From contig CAZTCB010000003.1 of assembly GCA_964612455.1 (NCBI GenBank), positions 1-64,000 on the forward strand: a stretch of 64,000 nt of DNA. Reading direction: 5' to 3'. Positions 1-7,019 of this stretch are shown here, in pieces. The position numbers were made by a program, and so were the translations under genes. Origin of the DNA: SFEB01 sp964612455. GTDB taxonomy: Bacteria > Bacillota > Clostridia > Christensenellales > CAG-314. The notes under the pieces were generated by a model. It saw only the letters and a list, made by a program, of their open reading frames with translations. It had not been told where the DNA came from and ran no database searches. Each line of letters opens with the position of its first letter. Position 1 is the stretch's first letter.

Positions 1-21
1 ACTTTTAAGGCTTGTTTTTGC

Positions 22-50
22 TTGACTAACCCGTAAAATAGGCTTATAAT
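22..50 (+). promoter_or_regulatory. Sigma-A promoter of an orphan short transcript
   Basis: TTGACT (22-27), 17-bp spacer, perfect TATAAT (45-50). Predicted start is near 57. No gene lies downstream on this strand before a hairpin terminator at 124-162, so it seems to drive only a transcript of about 100 nt. Confidence 0.75.
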
Positions 51-56
51 TTTTTT

Positions 57-162
57 TACAAGAGCAAAAAAAGGTGACAGAATGTATATTCTGTCTACAA
101 GTTTCTCTTAATTTTCACAATACAAAAAGCCGCGCTGAATTTACTCTCAACACGGCTTTTTT
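57..162 (+). ncRNA. Candidate small RNA or mini-mRNA of about 100 nt
   Basis: The unit is bounded by a near-consensus promoter (22-50) and a hairpin with a T run (124-162). Inside is a perfect 8-bp inverted repeat (76-83 with 88-95, 4-nt loop). It also holds an AGGTG-preceded ATG at 82 that would encode only 9 residues, ending TAA at 109-111. No known RNA family (SRP, 6S, RNase P) was recognised. It could be a regulatory RNA or a peptide mRNA. The remainder of 163-326 shows no gene; it is the downstream flank of the leftward gene ending at 327. Confidence 0.45.
124..162 (+). terminator. Hairpin terminator of the short transcript
   Basis: AAAAAGCCG (124-132) pairs with CGGCTTTTT (153-161) around a 20-nt loop, giving a run of T on the exit side. 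It ends the transcript starting near 57. Confidence 0.65.
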
Positions 163-326
163 ACTAAGGTTTATTAAATTTTTGTTTACCGGCATCCCGC
201 CCAAAAACGAGAATTTTCCCGTTTTCCATTTCACCGAGACTACATATTTAAAAATTCTCAAACCGATTGCAAAAAACGCTTTATCGCGTCAATCGTTTTT
301 ATTTTGTGTGTGCTTTTAGCGGCTTT

Positions 327-1166
327 TTACAACGCAAAACACTCGCGAAACTCGAGGTTGATTAGCAACAAGTCGAAATATGCTATTTTTAAATCAACCG
401 ACCTTATTACCCCGTCGGAGAGGCGCGAAAGAATTGTTTTTTGATTTGCGAGAAAACTTTTTATCTCCGTCAACGCCTTATCGTCGTCGGAAGCCTGCGT
501 CAATCTCTCTACCGACCTCATGACGTCGTCGGTTTTTTCCGACAATCTGACTATATCGACCGCAACGTCACCGCTGTTTCGCATGTCGGTGTCATACTCG
601 AGGACGATACTAAGCATCTCGGACAAAACGTCAAAAAAAACGTCGGTCACTTCTATCAACTGCATGCGCATGCCGTCTTCAAATCTGATGGCTGTTTTTT
701 CAAGCGTAAACTCGTAGACTACGGCACTCTCGCCGCTCTCAAAAAGATTGTTGGCGACGGCAGTTGCGTCGGACTTTGACAAATACACCGCGGCAAATAT
801 GAGATATTTTTCGTCGTCGCGATATATTCCTCCCGCGCCGCCGCGTGCTTTGCAGACGGTGGAGTAATACGACGCGGTAGTCTCGGTGACGTACTCCCCC
901 ACTACTACGCCGTAAAGTTTTTCTTCCGCTATCGTCACGAGTTTTGACGTAAAGGTAACGGAAAAAAGAAATACGACGACTACGAGGACAAGGATTGCCA
1001 ACGATATCGCCCTGAGCGTGCGGTATACGCTTTTTTTTGCGGTTTTTTTTGTCGAATAATACAAACTGCCTTTGGCTGCGGAAAAACTTTTGCGTTTAAA
1101 AGGCTGCACGTCGTCGTAAACGTATGACGATTTTGAGGTTTTTGAAAATTTTTCGTCTAAGTCCAT
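327..1166 (-). CDS. Membrane-anchored hypothetical protein with SPOR-like segment
   Basis: 279 residues. A basic cytoplasmic N-terminus (about 1-50) is followed by one hydrophobic segment (about 52-75, rich in V/L/F) and an extracytoplasmic region. Residues about 85-140 (GVVVGEYVTETTASYY, then KYLIFAAVYLSKSDATAVANNL) have the beta-alpha pattern and the 'tool for adding/losing residues' wording of SPOR peptidoglycan-binding domains, but this is a weak resemblance. The rest is helical. ATG at 1166 is chosen over GTG at 1175; neither has a ribosome site. A weak extended -10 (TGG CATAGT, 1174-1179) lies 7 nt upstream, so the mRNA may be leaderless. Function unknown. Confidence 0.7.
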   Translation of the reverse strand: MDLDEKFSKTSKSSYVYDDVQPFKRKSFSAAKGSLYYSTKKTAKKSVYRTLRAISLAILVLVVVVFLFSVTFTSKLVTIAEEKLYGVVVGEYVTETTASYYSTVCKARGGAGGIYRDDEKYLIFAAVYLSKSDATAVANNLFESGESAVVYEFTLEKTAIRFEDGMRMQLIEVTDVFFDVLSEMLSIVLEYDTDMRNSGDVAVDIVRLSEKTDDVMRSVERLTQASDDDKALTEIKSFLANQKTILSRLSDGVIRSVDLKIAYFDLLLINLEFRECFAL

Positions 1167-1217
1167 ATTTAACACTATGCCAAAAAATTAAAAATAATGA
1201 AAACCAACTCTTTTTTG

Positions 1218-1246
1218 TTGATAGAACAACAAATAGGTGCTATAAT
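1218..1246 (+). promoter_or_regulatory. luxS promoter
   Basis: TTGATA (1218-1223), 17-bp spacer, extended -10 TGC-TATAAT (1241-1246). The predicted leader is only about 12 nt and carries the AGAGG ribosome site. Confidence 0.8.
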
Positions 1247-1264
1247 ACCGAAAGAGGCTAAACT

Positions 1265-1732
1265 ATGGAAAAAATCGAAAGTTTTAAGATAAATCATCTG
1301 ACTTTGCTACCGGGATTGTACGTTTCGCGCAGGGACAGCAAAGACGGAGTGGACGTCACTACCTTTGACATGCGACTGACGGCACCCAACAAAGAACCTC
1401 CTGTCGATATGCCTGCCTTGCACACTATCGAACACATCTGCGCAACTTATCTGCGCAACTGCGAAAAAAAAGACGATATCGTTTATTTCGGTCCTATGGG
1501 CTGTCGCACGGGATGCTACGTGGTGGTGTTTGGCAAACTTTCTTCGCAAGATTTTTTTACTACAGTCATAGACATGTGCAACTTCGTCATCGGGTTTGAC
1601 GGAGAAATCCCCGGTGCAAAACCGGAACAATGCGGCAACTACCTCGAACAAAATCTGACGCTTGCAAAGTACTATATCGCAAGGTATAAAAAAGAGCTGG
1701 AACAGTACTCTCGTTTCGTTTACCCCGATTAA
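1265..1732 (+). CDS. luxS: S-ribosylhomocysteine lyase LuxS
   Basis: 155 residues, the usual family length. LuxS splits S-ribosylhomocysteine into homocysteine and DPD, the autoinducer-2 precursor, in the activated methyl cycle. The metal ligands are visible: HTIEH (H53, E56, H57) and C123 in EQCGNY; the conserved GPMGCRTGCY segment is at 77-85. The gene is monocistronic, with its own strong promoter and AGAGG eight bases before ATG. It is followed 70 bp later by the promoter of a tRNA-Leu gene. No Pfs (mtnN) gene is adjacent, so the rest of the cycle lies elsewhere. Confidence 0.97.
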   Translation: MEKIESFKINHLTLLPGLYVSRRDSKDGVDVTTFDMRLTAPNKEPPVDMPALHTIEHICATYLRNCEKKDDIVYFGPMGCRTGCYVVVFGKLSSQDFFTTVIDMCNFVIGFDGEIPGAKPEQCGNYLEQNLTLAKYYIARYKKELEQYSRFVYPD

Positions 1733-1756
1733 TCTTAAAAAAATTGGTGCCGATCG

Positions 1757-1785
1757 TTGACATTCAAACGATAACGTGCTAAAAT
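1757..1785 (+). promoter_or_regulatory. Promoter of tRNA-Leu(TAA)
   Basis: TTGACA (1757-1762), 17-bp spacer, TAAAAT (1780-1785), about 20 bp before the mature 5' end. Confidence 0.75.
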
Positions 1786-1804
1786 AAGCATCACTGTCAG
1801 GTGT

Positions 1805-1891
1805 GCTCGTGTGGCGGAATCGGCAGACGCAAGGGACTTAAAATCCCTCGAGGGCAACTTCGTATCGGTTCAAGTCCGATCACGAGCACCA
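1805..1891 (+). tRNA. tRNA-Leu (anticodon TAA)
   Basis: 87 nt with a long variable arm. Acceptor GCTCGTG (1805-1811) pairs with CACGAGC (1881-1887), discriminator A, and CCA encoded at 1889-1891. The anticodon loop CTTAAAA gives TAA. Class II structure and the TGGCGGAAT D-arm start are typical of leucine tRNAs. Confidence 0.95.
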
Positions 1892-1895
1892 AAAG

Positions 1896-1947
1896 AAAAA
1901 ATTAGTCTTGATACAGTAAATAAATGTGTCAGGACTAATTTTTTTAT
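1896..1947 (+). terminator. Terminator of tRNA-Leu(TAA)
   Basis: A 14-bp stem with two G-U pairs (TTAGTCTTGATACA with TGTGTCAGGACTAA) followed by a T run at 1939-1945. Confidence 0.85.
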
Positions 1948-1963
1948 GCCTTTTTAGTGATTT

Positions 1964-2034
1964 TTGAGGAGCGTATACAACGGAATAGCGATTGTTAACG
2001 TTAGGTCAATCGCGGCACCGCAGATGAAAGTCCC
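1964..2034 (-). repeat. Copy of a tRNA-Leu-linked 3'-flank element
   Basis: Read leftward, this 70-bp stretch just past the tRNA-Leu(TAG) terminator matches about 83% of bases at 40388-40456, next to tRNA-Leu(CAA). Both copies hold the inverted repeat GCGATTG...CAATCGC with a 12-nt loop; here the loop contains the palindrome TAACGTTA. The adjacent terminators are also similar, so the homology covers about 115 bp. No reading frame of note. Nature unknown; see findings. Confidence 0.6.
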
Positions 2035-2041
2035 CTAACAA

Positions 2042-2070
2042 AAAAACGAACTCCAACTCGAGTTCGTTTT
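2042..2070 (-). terminator. Terminator of tRNA-Leu(TAG)
   Basis: AAAACGAACTC (2043-2053) pairs with GAGTTCGTTTT (2060-2070). The stem is flanked by A and T runs, so it works in both directions; it stands between the two convergent tRNA-Leu genes. Confidence 0.8.
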
Positions 2071-2078
2071 ATTTAAAA

Positions 2079-2162
2079 TGGTGCGACCAAAGGGACTTGA
2101 ACCCCCACGTCGAGGACAATAGATCCTAAGTCTATCGCGTCTGCCAGTTTCGCCATGGTCGC
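2079..2162 (-). tRNA. tRNA-Leu (anticodon TAG)
   Basis: 84 nt, encoded CCA at its 3' end (2079-2081). Acceptor GCGACCA pairs with TGGTCGC. Anticodon stem ATAGA/TCTAT encloses CTTAGGA, giving TAG, which reads CUN leucine codons. Long variable arm as in class II tRNAs. Convergent with tRNA-Leu(TAA). Confidence 0.95.
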
Positions 2163-2246
2163 ACACCGAGTATAATAGCACAAAACGCGCGGATTATCAA
2201 GTTTTTTACCAAAAGTTTATTGTTTTTAACATTTTGTCGTTTCGTT

Positions 2247-3737
2247 TTAAACCCAGTTGTTACCCGACTGCTGCTCCCGACCGAGTATTTCTTTGGCTCT
2301 GTTTATTAAAGCCGCGTAATCTTGAGTATCGACGCGATTTTCCTCCGAGGGGACGTATCCGACGCCGTGTATATTGGTATCGGTGACGGCGGAAAAATAC
2401 TCCGCCACGGTGTAGTACACGCCGTAGTAAAAAGTCAGCTCCTTTCCGTCACGGACAAAAGTGCCTCTGCTCGTCAAAAGAACGTTTACCGTCTGCGCTA
2501 TACCCTTTCCGTAACTCGTCGAGCCTATCTGCGTCGCCGTCCCGTAGTCAAGCAGGCACCCGAGGAGAAGTTCACTTGCGCTTGCGGAATTGCCGTCGGT
2601 AATCACGACGATAGGTTTTGCGTTTTTGCCTGCGCTCACGTCAAAATAATCGCCGAAATACACTCCGTCGGTGTAATAAGTGCCCAACGTAGCGCCGCCT
2701 TTGCCCTTGAGCGTCGTCACGAGCAACTTTTCGGCATTCGGGTTGTCAAAATCGTAAATCAGATAAGACGCTATCGACGTTGCCTCGCTGATATCCCCGC
2801 CCGGATTGCCGGTCAAATCGAGGATAAGCTTTCCTTTGCCCTTGTAAACCGTCTTGAATATCTGCATGGCGGCGGCAAACTGTTTTGACGAAGAGTCGAC
2901 GACCTGTTCATCCTCGTAAACCGACTCGAAACTATTGAGTTTGACGTACCCGACGTCGGTACCGTCGAGGTCTGTCAGATTGTGTTTGGCTATCAACGCG
3001 GCGTCGGTAATGTCGGTATAAGAAGAACCGAAGTAATAATCGACGAAATTGTTTTCGTAACGCTGTTTCGTAACCGATATCTTCAACACCGAGAGGTCGT
3101 CGCTGTCGGCAGCGGTATCGAGCCCGCGAATAACCGTCAGCGTAACCGTCGCGCCGTAATCGCCGGACAACGCCGACTGTATTTCTTCGGACGCGGCGTT
3201 TCTTACGTCGACGGTCGCACCGTCTTTATCGATAAGTATCACTATGTCGCCGACACGCAAATCGCTGACGTACGCTCCGCTCCCGTAAGAAATGCTGTGT
3301 ACGTAATAGCCCGTCGTGATATTCAAAAAGCTGATACCGTAGGTGGGCGTCGACGTATCCGACGACGGGTAATATACGTCGTACAATTGCTCGGGACTGA
3401 GCAAATACCCGTAGTTGTCGACGGTTTGCAACATACTCGTCCCCGCGTTTAACAACATCTGCGTTTTTATTTCTTCCCACGTCGCTTCGTCGTAATAAAT
3501 ACTATTGTCTTTTACCGTCTGCAAGACGTCGTCCAATATCTCGGTTTCGTTGGTTTTTACCACTTGTCCGACGATAATGCCGACGACAAATACCGCCACG
3601 AGCGCAACGATAGTCAGTACGTTGTGAACAAATTTGTTTCTGTTTCGCGTCGGTACGGGCGGAGGATTGGAGTAACCGGCACCCGTATCGGCGTATGCCG
3701 CCTGTTGTCTGTTGTATTCTTCGTCAAAAAAATCCAT
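2247..3737 (-). CDS. S41 family C-terminal processing peptidase
   Basis: 496 residues. A cytoplasmic N-terminus is followed by a single membrane anchor (about 37-58), a PDZ domain (about 140-215, from YGISFLNI through VGDIVILIDKDG) and the S41 protease domain. The nucleophile is the first or third serine of GNSASASELL (about 380) and the general base is Lys of SYGKGIAQT (about 410). GGDISEA is the oxyanion-loop region. The active site should face outward, cleaving unstructured C-termini of envelope or spore proteins, like CtpA/CtpB. AAGGGGG seven bases before ATG fixes the start. The gene for a degenerate ABC ATPase ends 4 bp upstream, so they are probably cotranscribed. Confidence 0.9.
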   Translation of the reverse strand: MDFFDEEYNRQQAAYADTGAGYSNPPPVPTRNRNKFVHNVLTIVALVAVFVVGIIVGQVVKTNETEILDDVLQTVKDNSIYYDEATWEEIKTQMLLNAGTSMLQTVDNYGYLLSPEQLYDVYYPSSDTSTPTYGISFLNITTGYYVHSISYGSGAYVSDLRVGDIVILIDKDGATVDVRNAASEEIQSALSGDYGATVTLTVIRGLDTAADSDDLSVLKISVTKQRYENNFVDYYFGSSYTDITDAALIAKHNLTDLDGTDVGYVKLNSFESVYEDEQVVDSSSKQFAAAMQIFKTVYKGKGKLILDLTGNPGGDISEATSIASYLIYDFDNPNAEKLLVTTLKGKGGATLGTYYTDGVYFGDYFDVSAGKNAKPIVVITDGNSASASELLLGCLLDYGTATQIGSTSYGKGIAQTVNVLLTSRGTFVRDGKELTFYYGVYYTVAEYFSAVTDTNIHGVGYVPSEENRVDTQDYAALINRAKEILGREQQSGNNWV

Positions 3738-3741
3738 TTAA

Positions 3742-4401
3742 TTACCCCCTTGTTTTAAAGTCGTCGTTATTCGGCGTCGCGTCAAAAAGCAAAAAATCGT
3801 ACGTCTTGCCGAAAGCATATTTTTTATCGTCCGAAAGCACCAATATCGCGCACCCGTCTGCCGTCTTTTGCTCGATATTGCGTTTCAAAAAGTCATCCGT
3901 CTCGGTATCTGCCCCGAAACAGCCGTCGAGAATAATCAAAGATACGTCACGGCAAAACGCCCGAGCAAAAGCCAAACGCATTTTGTCCGCATCGGAGAGC
4001 ATTTTTACTTTTTGTTTAGGTTTGACGTTTAATCCGTATTCTCTCAACTTGACCTCGGCAAGTTTAAACGCGTCTTTTTTTTCTTTACCGCGCACCGTCA
4101 GCCCGTACGCCGCGTTTTTCAGCACCGTTCCCTTTTGGTACAGCGTCGGATACGTTATATACGCAAAATTCCGTTTTTCGGGCGGGACGGAGTCAAGCGG
4201 GCGGTCGTTTAAAAAAATTTCGCCTTTGGTGAGTTTCAGCAATCCGACCAAAACCTTTGCCAACGTCGTCTTACCGCCAAACTTGTCAATCAATAGCGTA
4301 CAAACGCTACCCGTCTCCACCGAAAAAGATAAATCGGTAAATATAAACGCGTCATCGTAGTGGTACTTGTACGCAATTTTTTCCGCCCTTATCAAACTCA
4401 T
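3742..4401 (-). CDS. Degenerate ABC-type ATPase domain protein
   Basis: 219 residues with an ABC ATPase fold but damaged catalytic motifs. Walker A reads LIDKFGGKTTLAKV (canonical GxxGxGKT has lost two glycines). The LSGGQ signature is LSDADKMRLAFARA. Walker B is LIILDGCFG, with Gly where the catalytic Glu should be. The switch histidine position reads LSDD. Start ATG at 4401 overlaps the upstream nucleotidase stop as ATGA, indicating translational coupling. No permease gene adjoins it. It may bind nucleotide without hydrolysis or act as a structural or regulatory subunit; function unknown. Confidence 0.8.
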   Translation of the reverse strand: MSLIRAEKIAYKYHYDDAFIFTDLSFSVETGSVCTLLIDKFGGKTTLAKVLVGLLKLTKGEIFLNDRPLDSVPPEKRNFAYITYPTLYQKGTVLKNAAYGLTVRGKEKKDAFKLAEVKLREYGLNVKPKQKVKMLSDADKMRLAFARAFCRDVSLIILDGCFGADTETDDFLKRNIEQKTADGCAILVLSDDKKYAFGKTYDFLLFDATPNNDDFKTRG

Positions 4402-4973
4402 AATCTGAGTTCGTCCAAGGTCAGCGTAAACGCATCGATGCAATTGTCGAGAAAATAGTCCACTTCTTTGCTGGCGTAACTCTTAAGTTCTCTCAATATC
4501 GTCTCTTTCGCTTTTACAAACTCCGTATTGCCGTATTGCACTTCTTTGACGCACTTAATATAAGCGCAAAGTTTGTCGGCGTACTTGACGAAAACATGTT
4601 CTTCCTCAACGTCGTCGTCCAGCAAACGAGTATAGACGGGTTGCAATTGCGACGGTAGCTGAGCAATCAACTTTTCCGCCGCGAGCTTCTCCACCGCTTT
4701 ATAATTTTTCTTTAATTCAGGGTTTAAATACTTTACGGGGGTAGGCATGTCTCCCGTAAAAATCTCGCTCACGTCATGAAACAACGCCTTGGTAGCAATC
4801 CTTTCGGAGTCAAGCCCATTGCCGAAAAACACGTTTGATATCTCTGCGAGAGCATGCGCCACCACTGCCGTCAAAAAAGAATGTTCCATGAGATTTTCAC
4901 TCTCGGTGTTACGCATGAGTCCCCAGCGATTGATATATTTAGTCCTGTAAATAAAGGCAAAAAATTTTTCCAT
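4398..4973 (-). CDS. yfbR: YfbR-like HD-domain 5'-nucleotidase
   Basis: 191 residues. E. coli YfbR removes phosphate from deoxynucleoside 5'-monophosphates with a divalent metal. Visible family signatures are RWGLMRNTESENLMEHS (R16, W17, H31), the HD pair in FHDVSEIFTGDMPTPVKY (H66, D67, E70) and a later Asp in KYADKL. The gene starts a leftward operon with the degenerate ABC ATPase and the S41 protease. AGGTG lies upstream of the ATG. A weak -10 (TAGAAT) with a TGG extension lies about 30 bp before the start. Confidence 0.88.
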   Translation of the reverse strand: MEKFFAFIYRTKYINRWGLMRNTESENLMEHSFLTAVVAHALAEISNVFFGNGLDSERIATKALFHDVSEIFTGDMPTPVKYLNPELKKNYKAVEKLAAEKLIAQLPSQLQPVYTRLLDDDVEEEHVFVKYADKLCAYIKCVKEVQYGNTEFVKAKETILRELKSYASKEVDYFLDNCIDAFTLTLDELRL

Positions 4974-5064
4974 AACCTACACCTTTTATATTCTACCATA
5001 TATCCCGAAAAAATACTCGTTTTTAAAAACACTTTTTTCACTTTTTTAAAATGTCGTTTTTCTC

Positions 5065-5093
5065 TTGACACTCCGACTAAAAAGTGATATAGT
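5065..5093 (+). promoter_or_regulatory. Promoter of the thiT leader
   Basis: TTGACA (5065-5070), 17-bp spacer, TATAGT (5088-5093). Transcription would start about 20 nt before the TPP aptamer. Confidence 0.85.
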
Positions 5094-5117
5094 GAAAAAA
5101 GCGAAATAAGTTTGCAC

Positions 5118-5190
5118 TTTTATTGGGGGTGCCGCAAGGCTGAGATTATACCCCTCGAACCTGTCAAGGTAATGCTTGCGTAGGGAGAAT
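5118..5190 (+). ncRNA. TPP riboswitch (thi box)
   Basis: The aptamer core is clear: GGGGGTGCCGCAAGGCTGAG (pyrimidine-sensing arm), then ACCCCTCGAACCTGTC and AATGCTTGCGTAGGGAG, the diphosphate-sensing arm. The expression platform is the terminator at 5210-5237. CGTAGG at 5179-5184 can pair with CCTACG at 5213-5218, so an antiterminator would form without TPP. TPP binding sequesters that strand and favours termination, switching thiT off. Confidence 0.96.
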
Positions 5191-5209
5191 AACTGTTTTT
5201 TGGTGTTTT

Positions 5210-5237
5210 AGTCCTACGAAAGTGTAGGACTTTTTTT
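5210..5237 (+). terminator. Riboswitch-controlled terminator
   Basis: AGTCCTAC (5210-5217) pairs with GTAGGACT (5224-5231), followed by seven T. It lies between the TPP aptamer and thiT. Confidence 0.92.
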
Positions 5238-5271
5238 CGCGAATTTTGTCATAAAAAAGGAGGTAAACGTT

Positions 5272-5949
5272 ATGACAATTTTTGCTCTTTGTTTCGCCGA
5301 TATGACCGAAACTACCGCAACGGTAATCTCTATCGGCACAATCGTCCTTTTGTTGCTCGTGCTCGTGGTTTTATCTGCCTGCAACAAAAAAATGGATACT
5401 CGCAGCATCGCTTTTGCGGGGGTATCCGTCGCCCTGTCTTTCGCGCTGTCTTTCGTCAAGTTTAAAGTCAACGCAAACGGAGGAAGTATCACCGTCGCAA
5501 GTATGCTGCCGATAATCCTCTACGCCTATTTCTTCGGACCGGTCAGAGGACTAACGGTGGGGCTTATACACGGACTGCTTCAATTTGTCGAATCAGCCTA
5601 CGTCATATCCCCGTTGTCGTTCTTTTTGGACTATCCGTTGGCGTTTGCGGGGGTTGCGTTTGCTGGAGTCATGGGGGTAGTGCTTAAAAACAAGCCGAAA
5701 ATCGCACTGATATCCGGAGCGGTACTTGCTTTCGTTTTCAGATTTATCATGCATTTTTGTTCCGGATTTTTATACTACGCGGATATGTCCCCTGCGGCGG
5801 CATGGCAAGCCAACTTTATCTATCAATGCTCTTACGTGCCGATAGACGCCGCCATTTGTCTCGTCTTGCTCGTAGCTCTGGTGGTCAGCCCCGGCTTTAA
5901 CGCGCTTAAACGCATCATGCATCCGACGGAACAACCTGTCGAAAATTAA
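5272..5949 (+). CDS. thiT: ThiT, thiamine-specific ECF transporter S component
   Basis: 225 residues, about six membrane segments. ThiT binds thiamine outside and is driven by a shared EcfAA'T module, not encoded in this window. Family signatures: GGSITVASMLPIILYAYFFG (about 84-103), PLAFAGVAFAGV, and HFCSGFLYYADM in the thiamine-binding region. A short extra hydrophobic segment (about 15-40) precedes the S-component fold. Control by an upstream TPP riboswitch confirms the substrate. AAGGAGG eight bases before ATG is strong. Confidence 0.95.
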   Translation: MTIFALCFADMTETTATVISIGTIVLLLLVLVVLSACNKKMDTRSIAFAGVSVALSFALSFVKFKVNANGGSITVASMLPIILYAYFFGPVRGLTVGLIHGLLQFVESAYVISPLSFFLDYPLAFAGVAFAGVMGVVLKNKPKIALISGAVLAFVFRFIMHFCSGFLYYADMSPAAAWQANFIYQCSYVPIDAAICLVLLVALVVSPGFNALKRIMHPTEQPVEN

Positions 5950-5981
5950 AATACGTCTCTTAACGTACTGTCATTTTTTAC

Positions 5982-6010
5982 GGCGTAGTTTTTAACTACG
6001 CCTTTTTTTT
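5982..6010 (+). terminator. Terminator of thiT
   Basis: GGCGTAGTT (5982-5990) pairs with AACTACGCC (5994-6002) around TTT, then eight T. Confidence 0.95.
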
Positions 6011-6073
6011 GACTCTTTTACGTTTATTTCGTTGCAAAATGCGCCCATTTGACCACTATCGCGACAAATATCG

Positions 6074-6111
6074 ACAAATATATTTGTGTTTGGCATAAAG
6101 TATGCTATAAT
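6074..6111 (+). promoter_or_regulatory. degV promoter with overlapping palindrome
   Basis: Extended -10 TGC-TATAAT (6106-6111) with TTGTGT (6084-6089) 16 bp upstream. A perfect 14-bp palindrome ACAAATATATTTGT (6074-6087) overlaps the -35. It follows a tandem 10-bp repeat CGACAAATAT (6062-6081). This looks like an operator; the regulator is unknown. Confidence 0.6.
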
Positions 6112-6135
6112 AAAAATATTTAAGGAGAATGTGCA

Positions 6136-7005
6136 ATGTTAACGATATTTACAGATACAGATACCGACTTTACGCCGAAAGACGCTGCGGAATACGGGTT
6201 TAAACTCATCAGCATGCCGTACGTTTTGGACGAAAAAGAAATCAAACCGTACGTTGACTTTGACAACTTTGATTATCACGAATTTTATCAAAGGCTTCGC
6301 GACGGCGCCACGCCCCACACGTCCGCAATCAGCGCGGACGACTACATAGGGTACTTTGAACCGGAGTTTGCCGCGGGAAACGATATACTATATATCCATT
6401 TTTCCGCTGCCATGAGTTGTACGTTTGACAATCTCGACAAGGCGTTGAAAATATTGAAAGAAAAGTATCCCGACAGGAAATACTACTCTATCGACACGAA
6501 AGCAATCACTATATGCAGTTACAACATCGTCAAAGCAATCGGAGATTTGTTTAAACAAGGTAAATCGCTCGAGTACGTCCTCGACTGGGCAAAGAGAGAA
6601 GTGGATAAACACGCGGTTTATTTTTACGCAAGCGACCTCAGATTTTTTGCTCGCAGCGGCAGGATAAGCAATCTTTCCGCCGTGGCGGGTACTCTCATAG
6701 GTATTCATCCCGTACTGACCATGACCGAAAAAGGCATAATGACTACCGTCTGCAAAGTCAGAGGCGAAAAAGCGACATTGAGAAAAATCGCGGATTTCGT
6801 GCAGGAACTCGCCGACGATATCAAAGGGCATAGAGTCGTCATCGGTCACACCGATTGTTTGCCCCTTGCGGAAAAACTTGCCGCCATTCTTCGCGAACGC
6901 TTTGGTGACGACCTGAATATAGAATATCGCGTCGTCAACCCCACGGCAGGCAGTCACTGCGGTCCCGACTGCATCGGCGTTACTTTTCATTCTATACGCA
7001 GATAA
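6136..7005 (+). CDS. DegV family fatty-acid-binding protein
   Basis: 289 residues, normal for the family. DegV/FakB proteins hold a fatty acid in a buried pocket and present its carboxyl group, usually to a FakA kinase. The N-terminal half has TDTDTDF, the carboxylate-binding PHTSAIS motif (about 61-67) and FSAAMSCT (about 94-101). The C-terminal half has ARSGRIS and the closing HCGPDCIGVTFH motif. TAAGGAG is eight bases upstream. A GNAT-like gene follows 14 bp later and is probably cotranscribed. No fakA-like gene is nearby. Confidence 0.92.
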   Translation: MLTIFTDTDTDFTPKDAAEYGFKLISMPYVLDEKEIKPYVDFDNFDYHEFYQRLRDGATPHTSAISADDYIGYFEPEFAAGNDILYIHFSAAMSCTFDNLDKALKILKEKYPDRKYYSIDTKAITICSYNIVKAIGDLFKQGKSLEYVLDWAKREVDKHAVYFYASDLRFFARSGRISNLSAVAGTLIGIHPVLTMTEKGIMTTVCKVRGEKATLRKIADFVQELADDIKGHRVVIGHTDCLPLAEKLAAILRERFGDDLNIEYRVVNPTAGSHCGPDCIGVTFHSIRR

Positions 7006-7019
7006 CGGGCGGCGTTCTT

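Noticed and set aside
74..319. 81-codon GTG frame downstream of the first promoter
   Set aside because: It runs through the terminator hairpin and has no recognisable protein features; the short RNA interpretation fits better.
1805..2162. Possible CRISPR or tandem tRNA repeat array
   Set aside because: Only two unrelated leucine tRNAs with terminators; no regular repeats and spacers. No CRISPR array was found anywhere in the window.
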